From contig NZ_JARXVE010000002.1 of the NCBI RefSeq assembly GCF_029893345.1, positions 558,001 through 622,000 of the forward strand: a stretch of DNA of 64,000 nt. Direction: 5' to 3'. This DNA comes from Mycolicibacterium frederiksbergense (GTDB lineage Bacteria > Actinomycetota > Actinomycetes > Mycobacteriales > Mycobacteriaceae). The translations under genes and the position numbers were made by a program. Positions within the stretch are counted from its first letter, which is position 1. Each line of letters starts with the position of its first letter. Below the pieces are notes generated by a model that did not search any database, had not been told where the DNA came from, and saw only the letters and a list, made by a program, of their open reading frames with translations. Below, piece after piece: positions 1 to 7,140 of the stretch.

Positions 1-211
1 GCGCGGTGAAGACCACGACCAGAGCCAAGTGGCCCAACTCTATGGCGGCTATGTGCTGCCCGGCTCGCGCTTGGACATTCAAGGCGGAATCGGCCTGGTG
101 GTGTCGCAGTGGCATACGGACACTGGATGGCCTTACCGGGCAATGCAATTCAAGGCCCAGTTGAAGGACACCGCCAAGACCCGGCAGCCACCTGACCCGG
201 TCAATCTGTGA
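1..211 (+). CDS. DUF4185-type secreted protein, C-terminal end only (partial)
   Basis: The reading frame is open from the window edge and stops at 209-211, so only about the last 70 residues are seen. They contain AQLYGGYVLPGS, GLVVSQWHTDTGWPY and a final MQFKAQL. This resembles the last beta-propeller strands of DUF4185 proteins and matches in style the end of the complete DUF4185 protein at 23674-25992 (MYAPMIHPWSG ... YYNLSYWGNYN). Family function is unknown; members are usually exported. The first in-frame start inside the window (GTG at 29) is almost certainly internal. The assignment rests on pattern recognition of a short tail. Confidence 0.55.
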   Translation, partial: RGEDHDQSQVAQLYGGYVLPGSRLDIQGGIGLVVSQWHTDTGWPYRAMQFKAQLKDTAKTRQPPDPVNL

Positions 212-214
212 TCG

Positions 215-961
215 TCAGGCGGTGAATCCGCCGTCGACGTTCCAGTTCGCCCCCGTGACATATCTGGACTCCGGGCCGGCCAGGAAGCTCACCACCGCGG
301 CGACGTCGCTGGTGTGCCCGTAACGGCCCAGCGCGGTGACTTGCTTTAAGGCATCGGCGAATTCGCCTTCGTCGGGGTTCAGCTCCGTGGCGATCGGACC
401 CGGTTGCACGTTGTTGACAGTGATGCCGCGAGGTCCCAATTCGCGGGCCAGTCCGCGGGTCAGGGACGACACCGCGCCCTTGGTCATGGCGTACACCGCG
501 GTTCCATCCGTCGGCACCCGGTCGGCGTTGATGCTGCCGATGTTGATGATCCGGGAACCCTCGCCGAGGTGGCCGACCGCGCTGCGGATGGCCGCGTACA
601 CGCCGCCGATATTGATCGCCACGAGGCGGTCGAACTGCTCCTGCGGGAACTCGTCGATCGGTGCGATGTGGGCAGTGCCGGCATTGTTGACCAGGATGTC
701 GAGCCCGCCAAAGGCGGCCACCGTCTGCTCCACCGCGGCCGCCACCTGCACCGGGTCGGCGCTGTCGGCGTGAATGGCCACGGCTTTCGCGCCCGTCGCG
801 GTCACCTCGCCCACCAGTTTGTCTGCCTCGACCGCAGAAGACCCGTAGGTGAACGCCACCGCAGCGCCGTCGGCGGCGAGTCTTCGCACGATTTCGGCGC
901 CGATTCCGCGTGACCCGCCGGTGACCAGTGCACGCCGTCCGGTTAATGGTGTTGTGCTCAT
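215..961 (-). CDS. SDR-family oxidoreductase (3-oxoacyl-ACP reductase-like)
   Basis: A 248-residue classical short-chain dehydrogenase/reductase that would interconvert an alcohol and a ketone with NAD(P)H in the cytoplasm. The cofactor motif VTGGSRGIG is near residues 13-21, NNAG is near 88, and the catalytic YAMTK is near 156 with the Ser of IINIGS upstream. The C-terminal YVTGANWNVDGGFTA is typical of FabG-like members. The start at 961 is preferred over an in-frame ATG at 976 because AAGG lies 8 nt before it. It converges with the DUF4185 end at 211 and is divergent from the DapB-like gene at 1200. Substrate cannot be deduced. Confidence 0.85.
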   Translation of the reverse strand: MSTTPLTGRRALVTGGSRGIGAEIVRRLAADGAAVAFTYGSSAVEADKLVGEVTATGAKAVAIHADSADPVQVAAAVEQTVAAFGGLDILVNNAGTAHIAPIDEFPQEQFDRLVAINIGGVYAAIRSAVGHLGEGSRIINIGSINADRVPTDGTAVYAMTKGAVSSLTRGLARELGPRGITVNNVQPGPIATELNPDEGEFADALKQVTALGRYGHTSDVAAVVSFLAGPESRYVTGANWNVDGGFTA

Positions 962-1153
962 GGAAATGCCCTTCATGCTGTTCCATCGGCTGGTTCGAGC
1001 CGACAGTCAACTACGACGCTGGGCGCGCGGCGGTTGATCCCGGCTGTGACTGGTATCACATTCGCGGGGTCTGGCGGTTTTTGACCGACGCTGACACATG
1101 GTTGCTGGTTCATCGGATTGGCGCTGTCTCCCAAATGATTAGCGCGAAGACAC

Positions 1154-1193
1154 GGCCGAATCGGCCCGCAATGGTAGCGACTGCACTTATGGT
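1154..1193 (+). promoter_or_regulatory. Inverted repeat and leaderless-type -10 before the DapB-like gene
   Basis: A perfect 6-bp inverted repeat GGCCGA-A-TCGGCC occupies 1154-1166. A TANNNT box, TATGGT, is at 1188-1193, followed by 6 nt and the GTG at 1200, the spacing of a mycobacterial leaderless promoter. The repeat sits around the -35 position, where a repressor or activator could act. No dedicated regulator is adjacent. Confidence 0.4.
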
Positions 1194-1199
1194 GATCGC

Positions 1200-2273
1200 G
1201 TGACGAAACGAGTCGTGGTCTGGGGCACTGGGTTTGTGGGCAGCATGGTGATCGCTGAGATCGTCAAGCACCCGTTGTTCGAACTCGTCGGTGTCGGCGT
1301 CAGCAATCCGGAGAAGGTCGGCCGCGACATCGGCGAGATCTGCGGTCTGGGCACCACCATCGGTGTCGCCGCCACCGATGACATCGATGCGCTCATCGCG
1401 CTCAAGCCTGACGCGCTCGTCCATTACGGCCCGACGGCCGCGCACGCCGACGTCAACATCGCGGTGATCACCCGCTTCCTGCGGGCGGGTATCGACGTCT
1501 GCTCGACGGCGATGACGCCGTGGGTGTGGCCGAAGATGCACCTCAACCCGCCCAACTGGATCGAGCCGATCACCGAGGCGTGTGAGGTGGGCGGGGCGTC
1601 GTGCTTCACCACCGGCATCGATCCGGGCTTCGCCAATGACCTGTTCCCGATGACGTTGATGGGGCTGTGCTCCGAGGTGCGCCGGGTGCGTGCTTCCGAA
1701 CTGCTGGACTACACGAACTACACCGGCGACTACGAGTTCGAGATGGGCATCGGCAGACCGCCCGAGAAACGTGCGCTGCTGGAAACCCCGGACATCCTCA
1801 TCTTCGCCTGGGGCGCAACGGTTCCGATGATCGCCCATGCGGCCGGGATCGAGCTCGACGAGATCACCACCACCTGGGACAAATGGATCACCCCCGACGA
1901 CCGCAAGTCGGCCAAGGGCATCATCCCGGCCGGCAACGTCGCCGCCGTGCGCTTCACCATCAACGGCGTCTACCGCGGCGAGACGCGGATCCAGCTCGAA
2001 CACGTCAACCGGATCGGCCTGGACGCCGCCCCGGACTGGCCGTCCGGAAATGACAACGACGTCTACCGCGTCGACATCGAGGGCACCCCCAGCATCTCGC
2101 AGGAGACCGCATTCCGGTTCACCGACGGGTCCGGCCGGGATGCTGCGGCCGCGGGCTGTCTGGCCACCGGACTGCGCGCGCTCAACGCCGTGCCCGCGGT
2201 CAATCAACATTCGCCAGGGTGGGTGACCGCACTGGATCTACCACTGATTCCAGGCCTGGGCACCATTCGCTAG
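1200..2273 (+). CDS. DapB-like NAD(P)-dependent dehydrogenase
   Basis: A 357-residue protein with an N-terminal Rossmann fold (VVVWGTGFVGSMV, residues 5-17) of the dihydrodipicolinate-reductase-like type. These are often annotated in mycobacteria as NAD(P)H-dependent amine dehydrogenase or conserved hypothetical. It is longer than true DapB (about 245 residues) and lacks an obvious DapB catalytic HH motif, so lysine biosynthesis is unlikely. Its expected reaction is oxidation or reduction at an imine, amine or keto carbon, substrate unknown. The GTG start is 6 nt after a TATGGT -10 box, suggesting leaderless expression. It stands alone, divergent from the SDR at 215-961. Confidence 0.75.
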   Translation: MTKRVVVWGTGFVGSMVIAEIVKHPLFELVGVGVSNPEKVGRDIGEICGLGTTIGVAATDDIDALIALKPDALVHYGPTAAHADVNIAVITRFLRAGIDVCSTAMTPWVWPKMHLNPPNWIEPITEACEVGGASCFTTGIDPGFANDLFPMTLMGLCSEVRRVRASELLDYTNYTGDYEFEMGIGRPPEKRALLETPDILIFAWGATVPMIAHAAGIELDEITTTWDKWITPDDRKSAKGIIPAGNVAAVRFTINGVYRGETRIQLEHVNRIGLDAAPDWPSGNDNDVYRVDIEGTPSISQETAFRFTDGSGRDAAAAGCLATGLRALNAVPAVNQHSPGWVTALDLPLIPGLGTIR

Positions 2274-2336
2274 GTAACGCCGGCCGCGTCAATCGAGATT
2301 GAATACCGGATAGGGTTCTTCTCGAAACGGGGTGAC

Positions 2337-4118
2337 ATGGCGGACGGGATCGGGTTGTCGATTGGATCGACGAACCTCACGGCGGTGGTGGTGGGACGGG
2401 CCGCGGTAACGCGGTCACCGGTGCTGACGCGCTACCCGCATCGGGCCCCCGAACTGGGGGTACCCAGCGAGAATCCCAATCTGAACGAACGCGGCCTGAT
2501 CCTCACCGACTTCATCGATCGTGTGGGCGACCCGGTCGGCATTCTCGCCGCTGACGGTTCGTCGCACCGCGGCGAAGATTTGGTGGCCGATGCCCTGGGC
2601 GCACTCCTGCACACGGTGACCCGGGGGCGCTCAGCCGATGGTGCCGTCGCCGTGACCCACCCGGGCCACTGGCGGCGCAACCAGGTCGATGCGCTGCGAG
2701 ATGCGCTGTCGGCGGTGCCGGAGTTCCGCGGCCCGGCAGCACCCACCGTGGTGCCGGACGCGACGGCGGCACTGATCGCGCTTCAAGATGACCCGGGTGT
2801 GCCCACCCGCGGGGTGATCGCACTGTGCGATTTCGGTGGCAGCGGGACCAGTATCACGTTGGTGGACGCGGCCAATGGCTTTCAGCCGATCGCGCCCACC
2901 ATTCGGCACACAGACCTGTCCGGTGACCTGATCGACCAGGCGCTGCTGTCCCACATCGTCAACGATCTGTCCGCGGCGGGCGCGATCGATCTGGCCAGTA
3001 CCTCGGCGATCGGTTCGCTGGGCCGGCTGCGCGGCGAGTGCCGGCGCGCCAAGGAACGGCTGTCCACCGAATCGGTCACCGCCCTGGTCGCCGAACTGCC
3101 TGGGCATCGCAGCGACGTGCGGTTGAACCGCAGCGAACTCGACAGCGTGATTTTCGAGCCGCTCAACGAGTTCGTCGCGGTGGTTCAGGACGCGATGCAG
3201 CGCAGCGGACTGCGTCCCGGCGAACTGGTGGCCGTGGCGACCACCGGCGGGGGTGCTCGGATCCCGGCGATCACCACGACGCTGTCCGAGCATCTGCGGG
3301 TCCCGGTGATCACTGCGGCCCAACCGGAATTGACCCCGGCCATCGGCGCTGGCCTGATCGCGGTGCGCGGCACCACCGAGGACGGGATGACCGCTCTGGC
3401 TCCAGCCTCGGCGGCAGCGCCTCCGACCGCCGCCGCGGCACTGGTGGCACCCGAACCGCCGGCGGCTTCGCAAGCCTTGGCCTGGTCGGACGCCGAGGAC
3501 CTCCCCGATATCGCTCCGGCCGCCGATTACGGCGCCGACTACGCGGCCGATGTCGAGTCGGCCGCCGGACGCACCGCGGCGCGCCCGCAGCTGGAGTTCG
3601 GCGAGCGCGAGCTGACCGAACACGATGAGATCGCGGCGCGGCCCTGGTATCGCAGGCCTGCGGTGGCCGTCGGTGGCGCGGCGGTGCTGGCCGCCGCGGT
3701 GGCGTTGGTGTTGGTCGTCAACCGAGACGGTGGTGAGCCGGCCGTTCCGGCGTCGACCAGCAGGCCGGTCGCCTCAACGACAGCGCCTCCGGAGGCACCG
3801 GCACCGGCGCCGGAGCCCGCGCCCGAGCAGCAGGCGCAGACGGTCACTGAGGAGGTGCCGCCTCCGCAGACCGTGACCGTGCCACCGCCTGCCCCGGAAG
3901 CCCCGCCCGCGACGGAGAATCCTCCGACCACCGAGGCACCGCCGCCGCCCGCGGTGACGACGACCGAAGCCCCGCCCCCGGTGACGACGACAGCGCCGCC
4001 CACCACCACCGATGCGCCGAGCACCACGCGCACGCCGTGGAGCCCCACTGCGCCCTACCCGACCATCCCCGGTCTGCCGTGGGTCCCGGCGCCTGGGGGC
4101 GGCCACACCGGAGGCTGA
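2337..4118 (+). CDS. Hsp70-like ATPase with transmembrane segment and Pro/Thr-rich tail
   Basis: A 593-residue protein. Residues 1-345 have an Hsp70/actin-like nucleotide-binding fold: an early GLSIGSTNLTAVVV phosphate loop, DFGGSGTSITLVD near 163-175 and TTGGGARIPAI near 302. No DnaK substrate-binding domain follows. Instead there is an Ala-rich linker, one transmembrane helix (about 441-461) and a Pro/Thr-rich extracytoplasmic tail to the end. M. tuberculosis has comparable proline-rich Hsp70-like membrane proteins (Rv2264c, Rv0312). Function is unknown; signalling or envelope chaperoning is inference. A 14-bp inverted repeat TCAATC-GA-GATTGA lies at 2289-2302 upstream and GGGGTGAC precedes the ATG. 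Confidence 0.8.
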   Translation: MADGIGLSIGSTNLTAVVVGRAAVTRSPVLTRYPHRAPELGVPSENPNLNERGLILTDFIDRVGDPVGILAADGSSHRGEDLVADALGALLHTVTRGRSADGAVAVTHPGHWRRNQVDALRDALSAVPEFRGPAAPTVVPDATAALIALQDDPGVPTRGVIALCDFGGSGTSITLVDAANGFQPIAPTIRHTDLSGDLIDQALLSHIVNDLSAAGAIDLASTSAIGSLGRLRGECRRAKERLSTESVTALVAELPGHRSDVRLNRSELDSVIFEPLNEFVAVVQDAMQRSGLRPGELVAVATTGGGARIPAITTTLSEHLRVPVITAAQPELTPAIGAGLIAVRGTTEDGMTALAPASAAAPPTAAAALVAPEPPAASQALAWSDAEDLPDIAPAADYGADYAADVESAAGRTAARPQLEFGERELTEHDEIAARPWYRRPAVAVGGAAVLAAAVALVLVVNRDGGEPAVPASTSRPVASTTAPPEAPAPAPEPAPEQQAQTVTEEVPPPQTVTVPPPAPEAPPATENPPTTEAPPPPAVTTTEAPPPVTTTAPPTTTDAPSTTRTPWSPTAPYPTIPGLPWVPAPGGGHTGG

Positions 4119-4141
4119 CGCCATGGGAGTTGAGCTGCGAC

Positions 4142-4417
4142 TCATGCCCGGATTGAGGGGTCCTTCCATCGTCTGAATGCGTCGGGCATGCACACGGCGC
4201 AGGGGCGGTAGCCGGCCGCGACGGCGTCTTCTTCGTGGGCGAAGAAGACCCGGTTGCGTACGTATCCGCCGGCGGCGAGGGCTCGCAGGGCGGAGGGACA
4301 GTCGAGCCGGCCGTAGAGCCTGTTGCGGCGGTGCCCGCCCAGGGTTCCGGGTGTGCTTCTGCTGTACGGTCGGCCATCGGCGCCGATCAGCATGTACCGC
4401 TTGGCTTTTGATGTCAC
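4142..4417 (-). CDS. Ada metal-binding-domain protein
   Basis: About 91 residues, essentially one Ada N-terminal zinc domain. The four-cysteine phosphotriester-repair domain is recognisable in GRPYSRSTPGTLGG, RLYGRLDCPSA, VFFAHEEDA and the closing YRPCAVCMPDAFRRWK. In Ada this domain accepts methyl groups from Sp-methylphosphotriesters and activates the protein as a transcription factor. Here it lacks the usual AraC DNA-binding half. The GTG start overlaps the TGA of the upstream oxygenase gene (GTGA at 4414-4417), so it is translationally coupled as last gene of a four-gene alkylation-repair operon. It may be a methylphosphotriester sensor or scavenger. Only three Cys are seen, fewer than the four zinc ligands of Ada, so zinc binding should be verified. 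Confidence 0.75.
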   Translation of the reverse strand: MTSKAKRYMLIGADGRPYSRSTPGTLGGHRRNRLYGRLDCPSALRALAAGGYVRNRVFFAHEEDAVAAGYRPCAVCMPDAFRRWKDPSIRA

Positions 4418-5142
4418 GCGGCGTCGTGGAAGACGAGGCCCAGGGCGAATCTGGTACCGCTGCGGATCGTGGACACCCCGTGCCGGATGGGGGCGGCCGA
4501 CCATCCCCGGCTGGATGGCACCGGCCGGTCTCGTGTGGTGAAAACCAGTCCGTGTCCTTGCGGGATGACGATGGCGGTGCCGCGGGATTGGGCGCGTGGC
4601 CGCTGCTCGTAGAGCAGGAATTCACCGCCGGTGTGGTCTACGCCGGGGTTGTTGAGGTTGATGACGACCTGCAGCGGAAAGATGAGTTCCCCGTACAGGT
4701 CTCGGTGCAGGGCATTCCAGTCGCCCGTCCCGTACTTGAGCAGGATCGCCGTTGACTTGGTCTGCCCGGCGGTGTGACACATCTGTAGCCAGTCGTCCAG
4801 ATCGTCGGGCCACGGGGCGGGCCGGCCGAGTTTGGTCCACCAGTCCCGCGCGATCGGGAGCAGCCGGGGATACAGCGCGTGCTTGAGCGCCTCGACGGGG
4901 TCAGGGTAGGGGTTGGCGAAGTAACGGTATTCGCCTTCGCCGAACCGATATCTGCTCATGTCGACCGTGGAGCGGAACCGCCTCTGATCGGGGTAGAGCG
5001 CAGCGATGCGATTGGCCTCGGTCGCGGTGAGCAGCGGGCCGGTCAGGGCACAGCCGGTGGTGTCCAAACCGGTACGGATTGCGTCCCAGTCGGTTTCGGC
5101 GACTCGGCCGGCCCAGGTGTCGTGTGACGGTGTGGTGTTCAT
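4414..5142 (-). CDS. Fe(II)/2-oxoglutarate-dependent oxygenase
   Basis: A 242-residue double-stranded beta-helix oxygenase. Iron-ligand candidates are the HRD of NALHRDLYGEL (about residues 143-145) and the His of PIRHGVS near 220; the Arg of RSGTRFALGL would bind 2-oxoglutarate. It is not a classical AlkB sequence, but its place between ogt and an Ada zinc domain suggests oxidative repair of alkylated nucleic acid, or of a protein in the same response. The ATG overlaps the ogt stop (ATGA at 5139-5142) and its stop overlaps the next GTG. A longer in-frame ORF extends to 5403 but lies inside ogt and is a shadow. Confidence 0.8.
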   Translation of the reverse strand: MNTTPSHDTWAGRVAETDWDAIRTGLDTTGCALTGPLLTATEANRIAALYPDQRRFRSTVDMSRYRFGEGEYRYFANPYPDPVEALKHALYPRLLPIARDWWTKLGRPAPWPDDLDDWLQMCHTAGQTKSTAILLKYGTGDWNALHRDLYGELIFPLQVVINLNNPGVDHTGGEFLLYEQRPRAQSRGTAIVIPQGHGLVFTTRDRPVPSSRGWSAAPIRHGVSTIRSGTRFALGLVFHDAA

Positions 5143-5750
5143 GCGGCGGCCTCCAGGGCCAGCAGGGTGCGCTTGGCTTCGACGCCGCCCAAGTACCCGC
5201 CCATGGCGCCGTCGCTGCGAATGACGCGGTGGCAGGGCACCACGACCGGCAGCGGGTTGGTCGCGCAGGCACTGCCGACGGCGCGGACGGCCTTGGGGTT
5301 GCCGGCGAGTTTGGCCACGGTGGCGTAGCTGGCGGTGTGCCCGTAGTCGATTTCGGGGAGGTGATGCAGCACGGTGCTGCGAAATCCCTGCGAGAGCCGC
5401 CAATCCAGGGCGATGTCGAAGGTGTGGCGGCTGCCGTCGAAGTACTCGTCGAGTTCTCGGGCCACGGTGTCCAGGCGCGCCGGCGCCCGCAGGATGCGTG
5501 GGCTGATTTTCTCGGCGAGCTGCTGCAGGACGGCGTCATGGTCTTCGCGGGCGTAGGCGACCCGCACGAGACCGCGGTCGGTCGCGGCCACCAGCAGCGG
5601 CCCGACGGGACTGTCGATGATTCGGTAGGCGATGTCGAGGATGCCGTCGCGATCGGCGGCGGCGGCCAGCCGTGCCCGCAGTGCGGTCATCTTGTCGGCG
5701 CCGTCGGTGATGTGGGCCAGGTCGCGGATGAGGCCGTGGTCGGTGTTCAT
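5139..5750 (-). CDS. ogt: Methylated-DNA-[protein]-cysteine S-methyltransferase
   Basis: A 203-residue O6-alkylguanine-DNA alkyltransferase. The suicide active site PCHR is present in VVVPCHRVIRSDGAMGGY (about residues 172-189), preceded by the helix-turn-helix region ATVAKLAGNPKAVRAVG that inserts into the minor groove. The N-terminal part (IIDSPVGPLLVAATDRGLVRVAY) is the usual RNase-H-like domain. It transfers a methyl group from O6-methylguanine to its own Cys. The ATG overlaps the sigma factor stop (5747-5750, ATGA) and its stop overlaps the downstream oxygenase start, so the four genes are one coupled operon. Confidence 0.93.
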   Translation of the reverse strand: MNTDHGLIRDLAHITDGADKMTALRARLAAAADRDGILDIAYRIIDSPVGPLLVAATDRGLVRVAYAREDHDAVLQQLAEKISPRILRAPARLDTVARELDEYFDGSRHTFDIALDWRLSQGFRSTVLHHLPEIDYGHTASYATVAKLAGNPKAVRAVGSACATNPLPVVVPCHRVIRSDGAMGGYLGGVEAKRTLLALEAAA

Positions 5751-6256
5751 CGGTTTGCTCCTTTCCTGGACGTGCTGACGGCGGTGGGGTCGGTGCGATA
5801 GGTGCGTCTGAGGGTCGCGATGCCGTCGGCGGCGGCGCGCCGCGCGGCGTCGGTGCTGCCGCCGAGGATGGCGGCGACGTCGGCATAGGGCAGGCCGGCC
5901 AGGTAGTGGTAGGCCACGGCCTGCCTTTGCTTGGTGGGTAGGCGTTCGAGCGCGTCGGCCAGGTCGTCGTCGCGGTCGTGCTGCGGCGCGGCGGATCTCT
6001 CCGGGACGGTGTCGGTGGGGATCGCGCGGCGCGACCGCGCGCGGGCGATGTCGATCGCTTTGCGATGGGCGATGGTCACCAGCCAGGCTTCGATGTTCGC
6101 GTCGGCTGGAAGGTCGAGGTAGGCCTTCATGGCCGCCAGGAAGGTTTCCGACCAGGCATCGTCAGCGTCGATCGGTCCGAGGATCGCCCGACAGACCCGC
6201 AGTACCGTGGGGCCGTGGTCGTCGACCACCGTCTCGAAGGGCTGTTTGGCTTTCAC
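5747..6256 (-). CDS. ECF-type RNA polymerase sigma factor
   Basis: A 169-residue sigma-70 family protein with region 2 (ILGPIDADDAWSETFLAAMKAYLDLP through AWLVTIAHRKAIDIARARSRR) and region 4 (LERLPTKQRQAVAYHYLAGLPYADVAAILGGSTDAARRAAADGIATLR). No anti-sigma factor is adjacent. It is the first intact gene of the alkylation-repair operon and is translationally coupled to ogt, so it probably drives that operon in response to alkylating stress. How it is activated without a full Ada regulator is unclear. The start is GTG at 6254-6256, which itself overlaps the TGA of an upstream remnant frame. Confidence 0.88.
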   Translation of the reverse strand: MKAKQPFETVVDDHGPTVLRVCRAILGPIDADDAWSETFLAAMKAYLDLPADANIEAWLVTIAHRKAIDIARARSRRAIPTDTVPERSAAPQHDRDDDLADALERLPTKQRQAVAYHYLAGLPYADVAAILGGSTDAARRAAADGIATLRRTYRTDPTAVSTSRKGANR

Positions 6257-6474
6257 GCTACGTAGACGCTCCGTCGGAAGGTTTCGTGAGATCCCAATCG
6301 ACTGGACGCTACATCGACATGTCGACCGATGCGGGAGTGGCCCCGGCGCGTTCCAGGTCGAGAAGGTGCTGCTTGCGGGCGAGTCCGCCGGGCGTCATCT
6401 CGGACGAGGGTCAGATCGCCCAGCGCTGAACTGAAAACGGTGTGCCACACCGGCACTGCTGGTGTTTGTGCCAT
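6253..6474 (-). pseudogene. Possible ogt-like N-terminal fragment upstream of the sigma factor
   Basis: The frame starting at 6474 reads MAQTPAVPVWHTVFSSALG followed by DLTLVRDDA. This resembles the first strands of an alkyltransferase, but only about 28 residues (6391-6474) look homologous. The remainder to the stop at 6253 is Arg-rich and lacks PCHR. The frame ends in a GTGA overlap with the sigma factor start. It could be a decayed second ogt, a short leader peptide coupling sigma translation, or chance. The rest of the roughly 340-bp stretch 6257-6597 holds no other supported gene. Confidence 0.3.
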
Positions 6475-6597
6475 GGTCCTAGTCCTCACGAAAGTAGGGA
6501 TGCGTGTCAATGTGTGGTGCTTGAGTTTTCGGTGCCGCAGATCGCGGTGCGGAAGATTCCTGCACCGCGACCTGCTACTGACATGGCGCAGTGACGA

Positions 6598-7044
6598 TTA
6601 GGCCGGTCTGATCAGACCCAGTTGCTGCAGGACCGTGACGCCGTCGTCAAGACCGACCTCTTCCACGATCAGCCCGTCCACCACCTTCAGCACCGAGGTA
6701 CCGGTGAACCGCATGGTCTTGCCGCTGCCTGCTGGCAGCGCACCGATCGGCATGTCGTCGAACGCCGCACCGGTGTGGGTTCCACCACCGATCCACTGCC
6801 CGACAACGTAGTCACCCTCAGCGATCAGATCCGCCGTGCCATCGAACGCCAGGTCCGGAAACGCTGTGCGGAACTTCGTGGCGAACGCTCGCACCGCGTC
6901 GCGTCCACGGCACGGAGCATGTAGCGAGTACTCGAACCGAATATCGGGTGCGGCAAGCTCATCGATGACGCCCGGGTTGTAATCCGGACCCCAGAACTCG
7001 GTGAACCACCGGCCCACGACGGCCTTGTTTTCCTCAATCGACAT
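6598..7044 (-). CDS. SnoaL-like / ester cyclase family protein (NTF2 fold)
   Basis: A 148-residue NTF2-like protein. Recognisable elements are ENKAVVGRWFTEFW at the N-terminus, the helical DAVRAFATKFRTAFPDLAFD, and the strand run GDYVVGQWIGGGTHTGAAF followed by FTGTSVLKVVDGLIVEEVGLDD. Members act as cyclases, isomerases or hydrolases on small molecules or have no known reaction; the substrate here is unknown. The ATG at 7044 is chosen because AAGG precedes it; the frame extends to 7110 without support. It is divergent from the ThDP enzyme gene at 7141. Confidence 0.8.
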   Translation of the reverse strand: MSIEENKAVVGRWFTEFWGPDYNPGVIDELAAPDIRFEYSLHAPCRGRDAVRAFATKFRTAFPDLAFDGTADLIAEGDYVVGQWIGGGTHTGAAFDDMPIGALPAGSGKTMRFTGTSVLKVVDGLIVEEVGLDDGVTVLQQLGLIRPA

Positions 7045-7140
7045 CTGATTCGCCTTCCCAACAGTGGTTTTCGATGGCGCCCTTCCGGGGCACCCGTCAG
7101 GTAGACGCACATCAACACACGAACGTGAGATTGGATCCCG

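Noticed and set aside
1200..2273. dapB of lysine biosynthesis
   Set aside because: At 357 residues it is too long and it lacks the DapB catalytic signature; only the N-terminal dinucleotide fold is shared.
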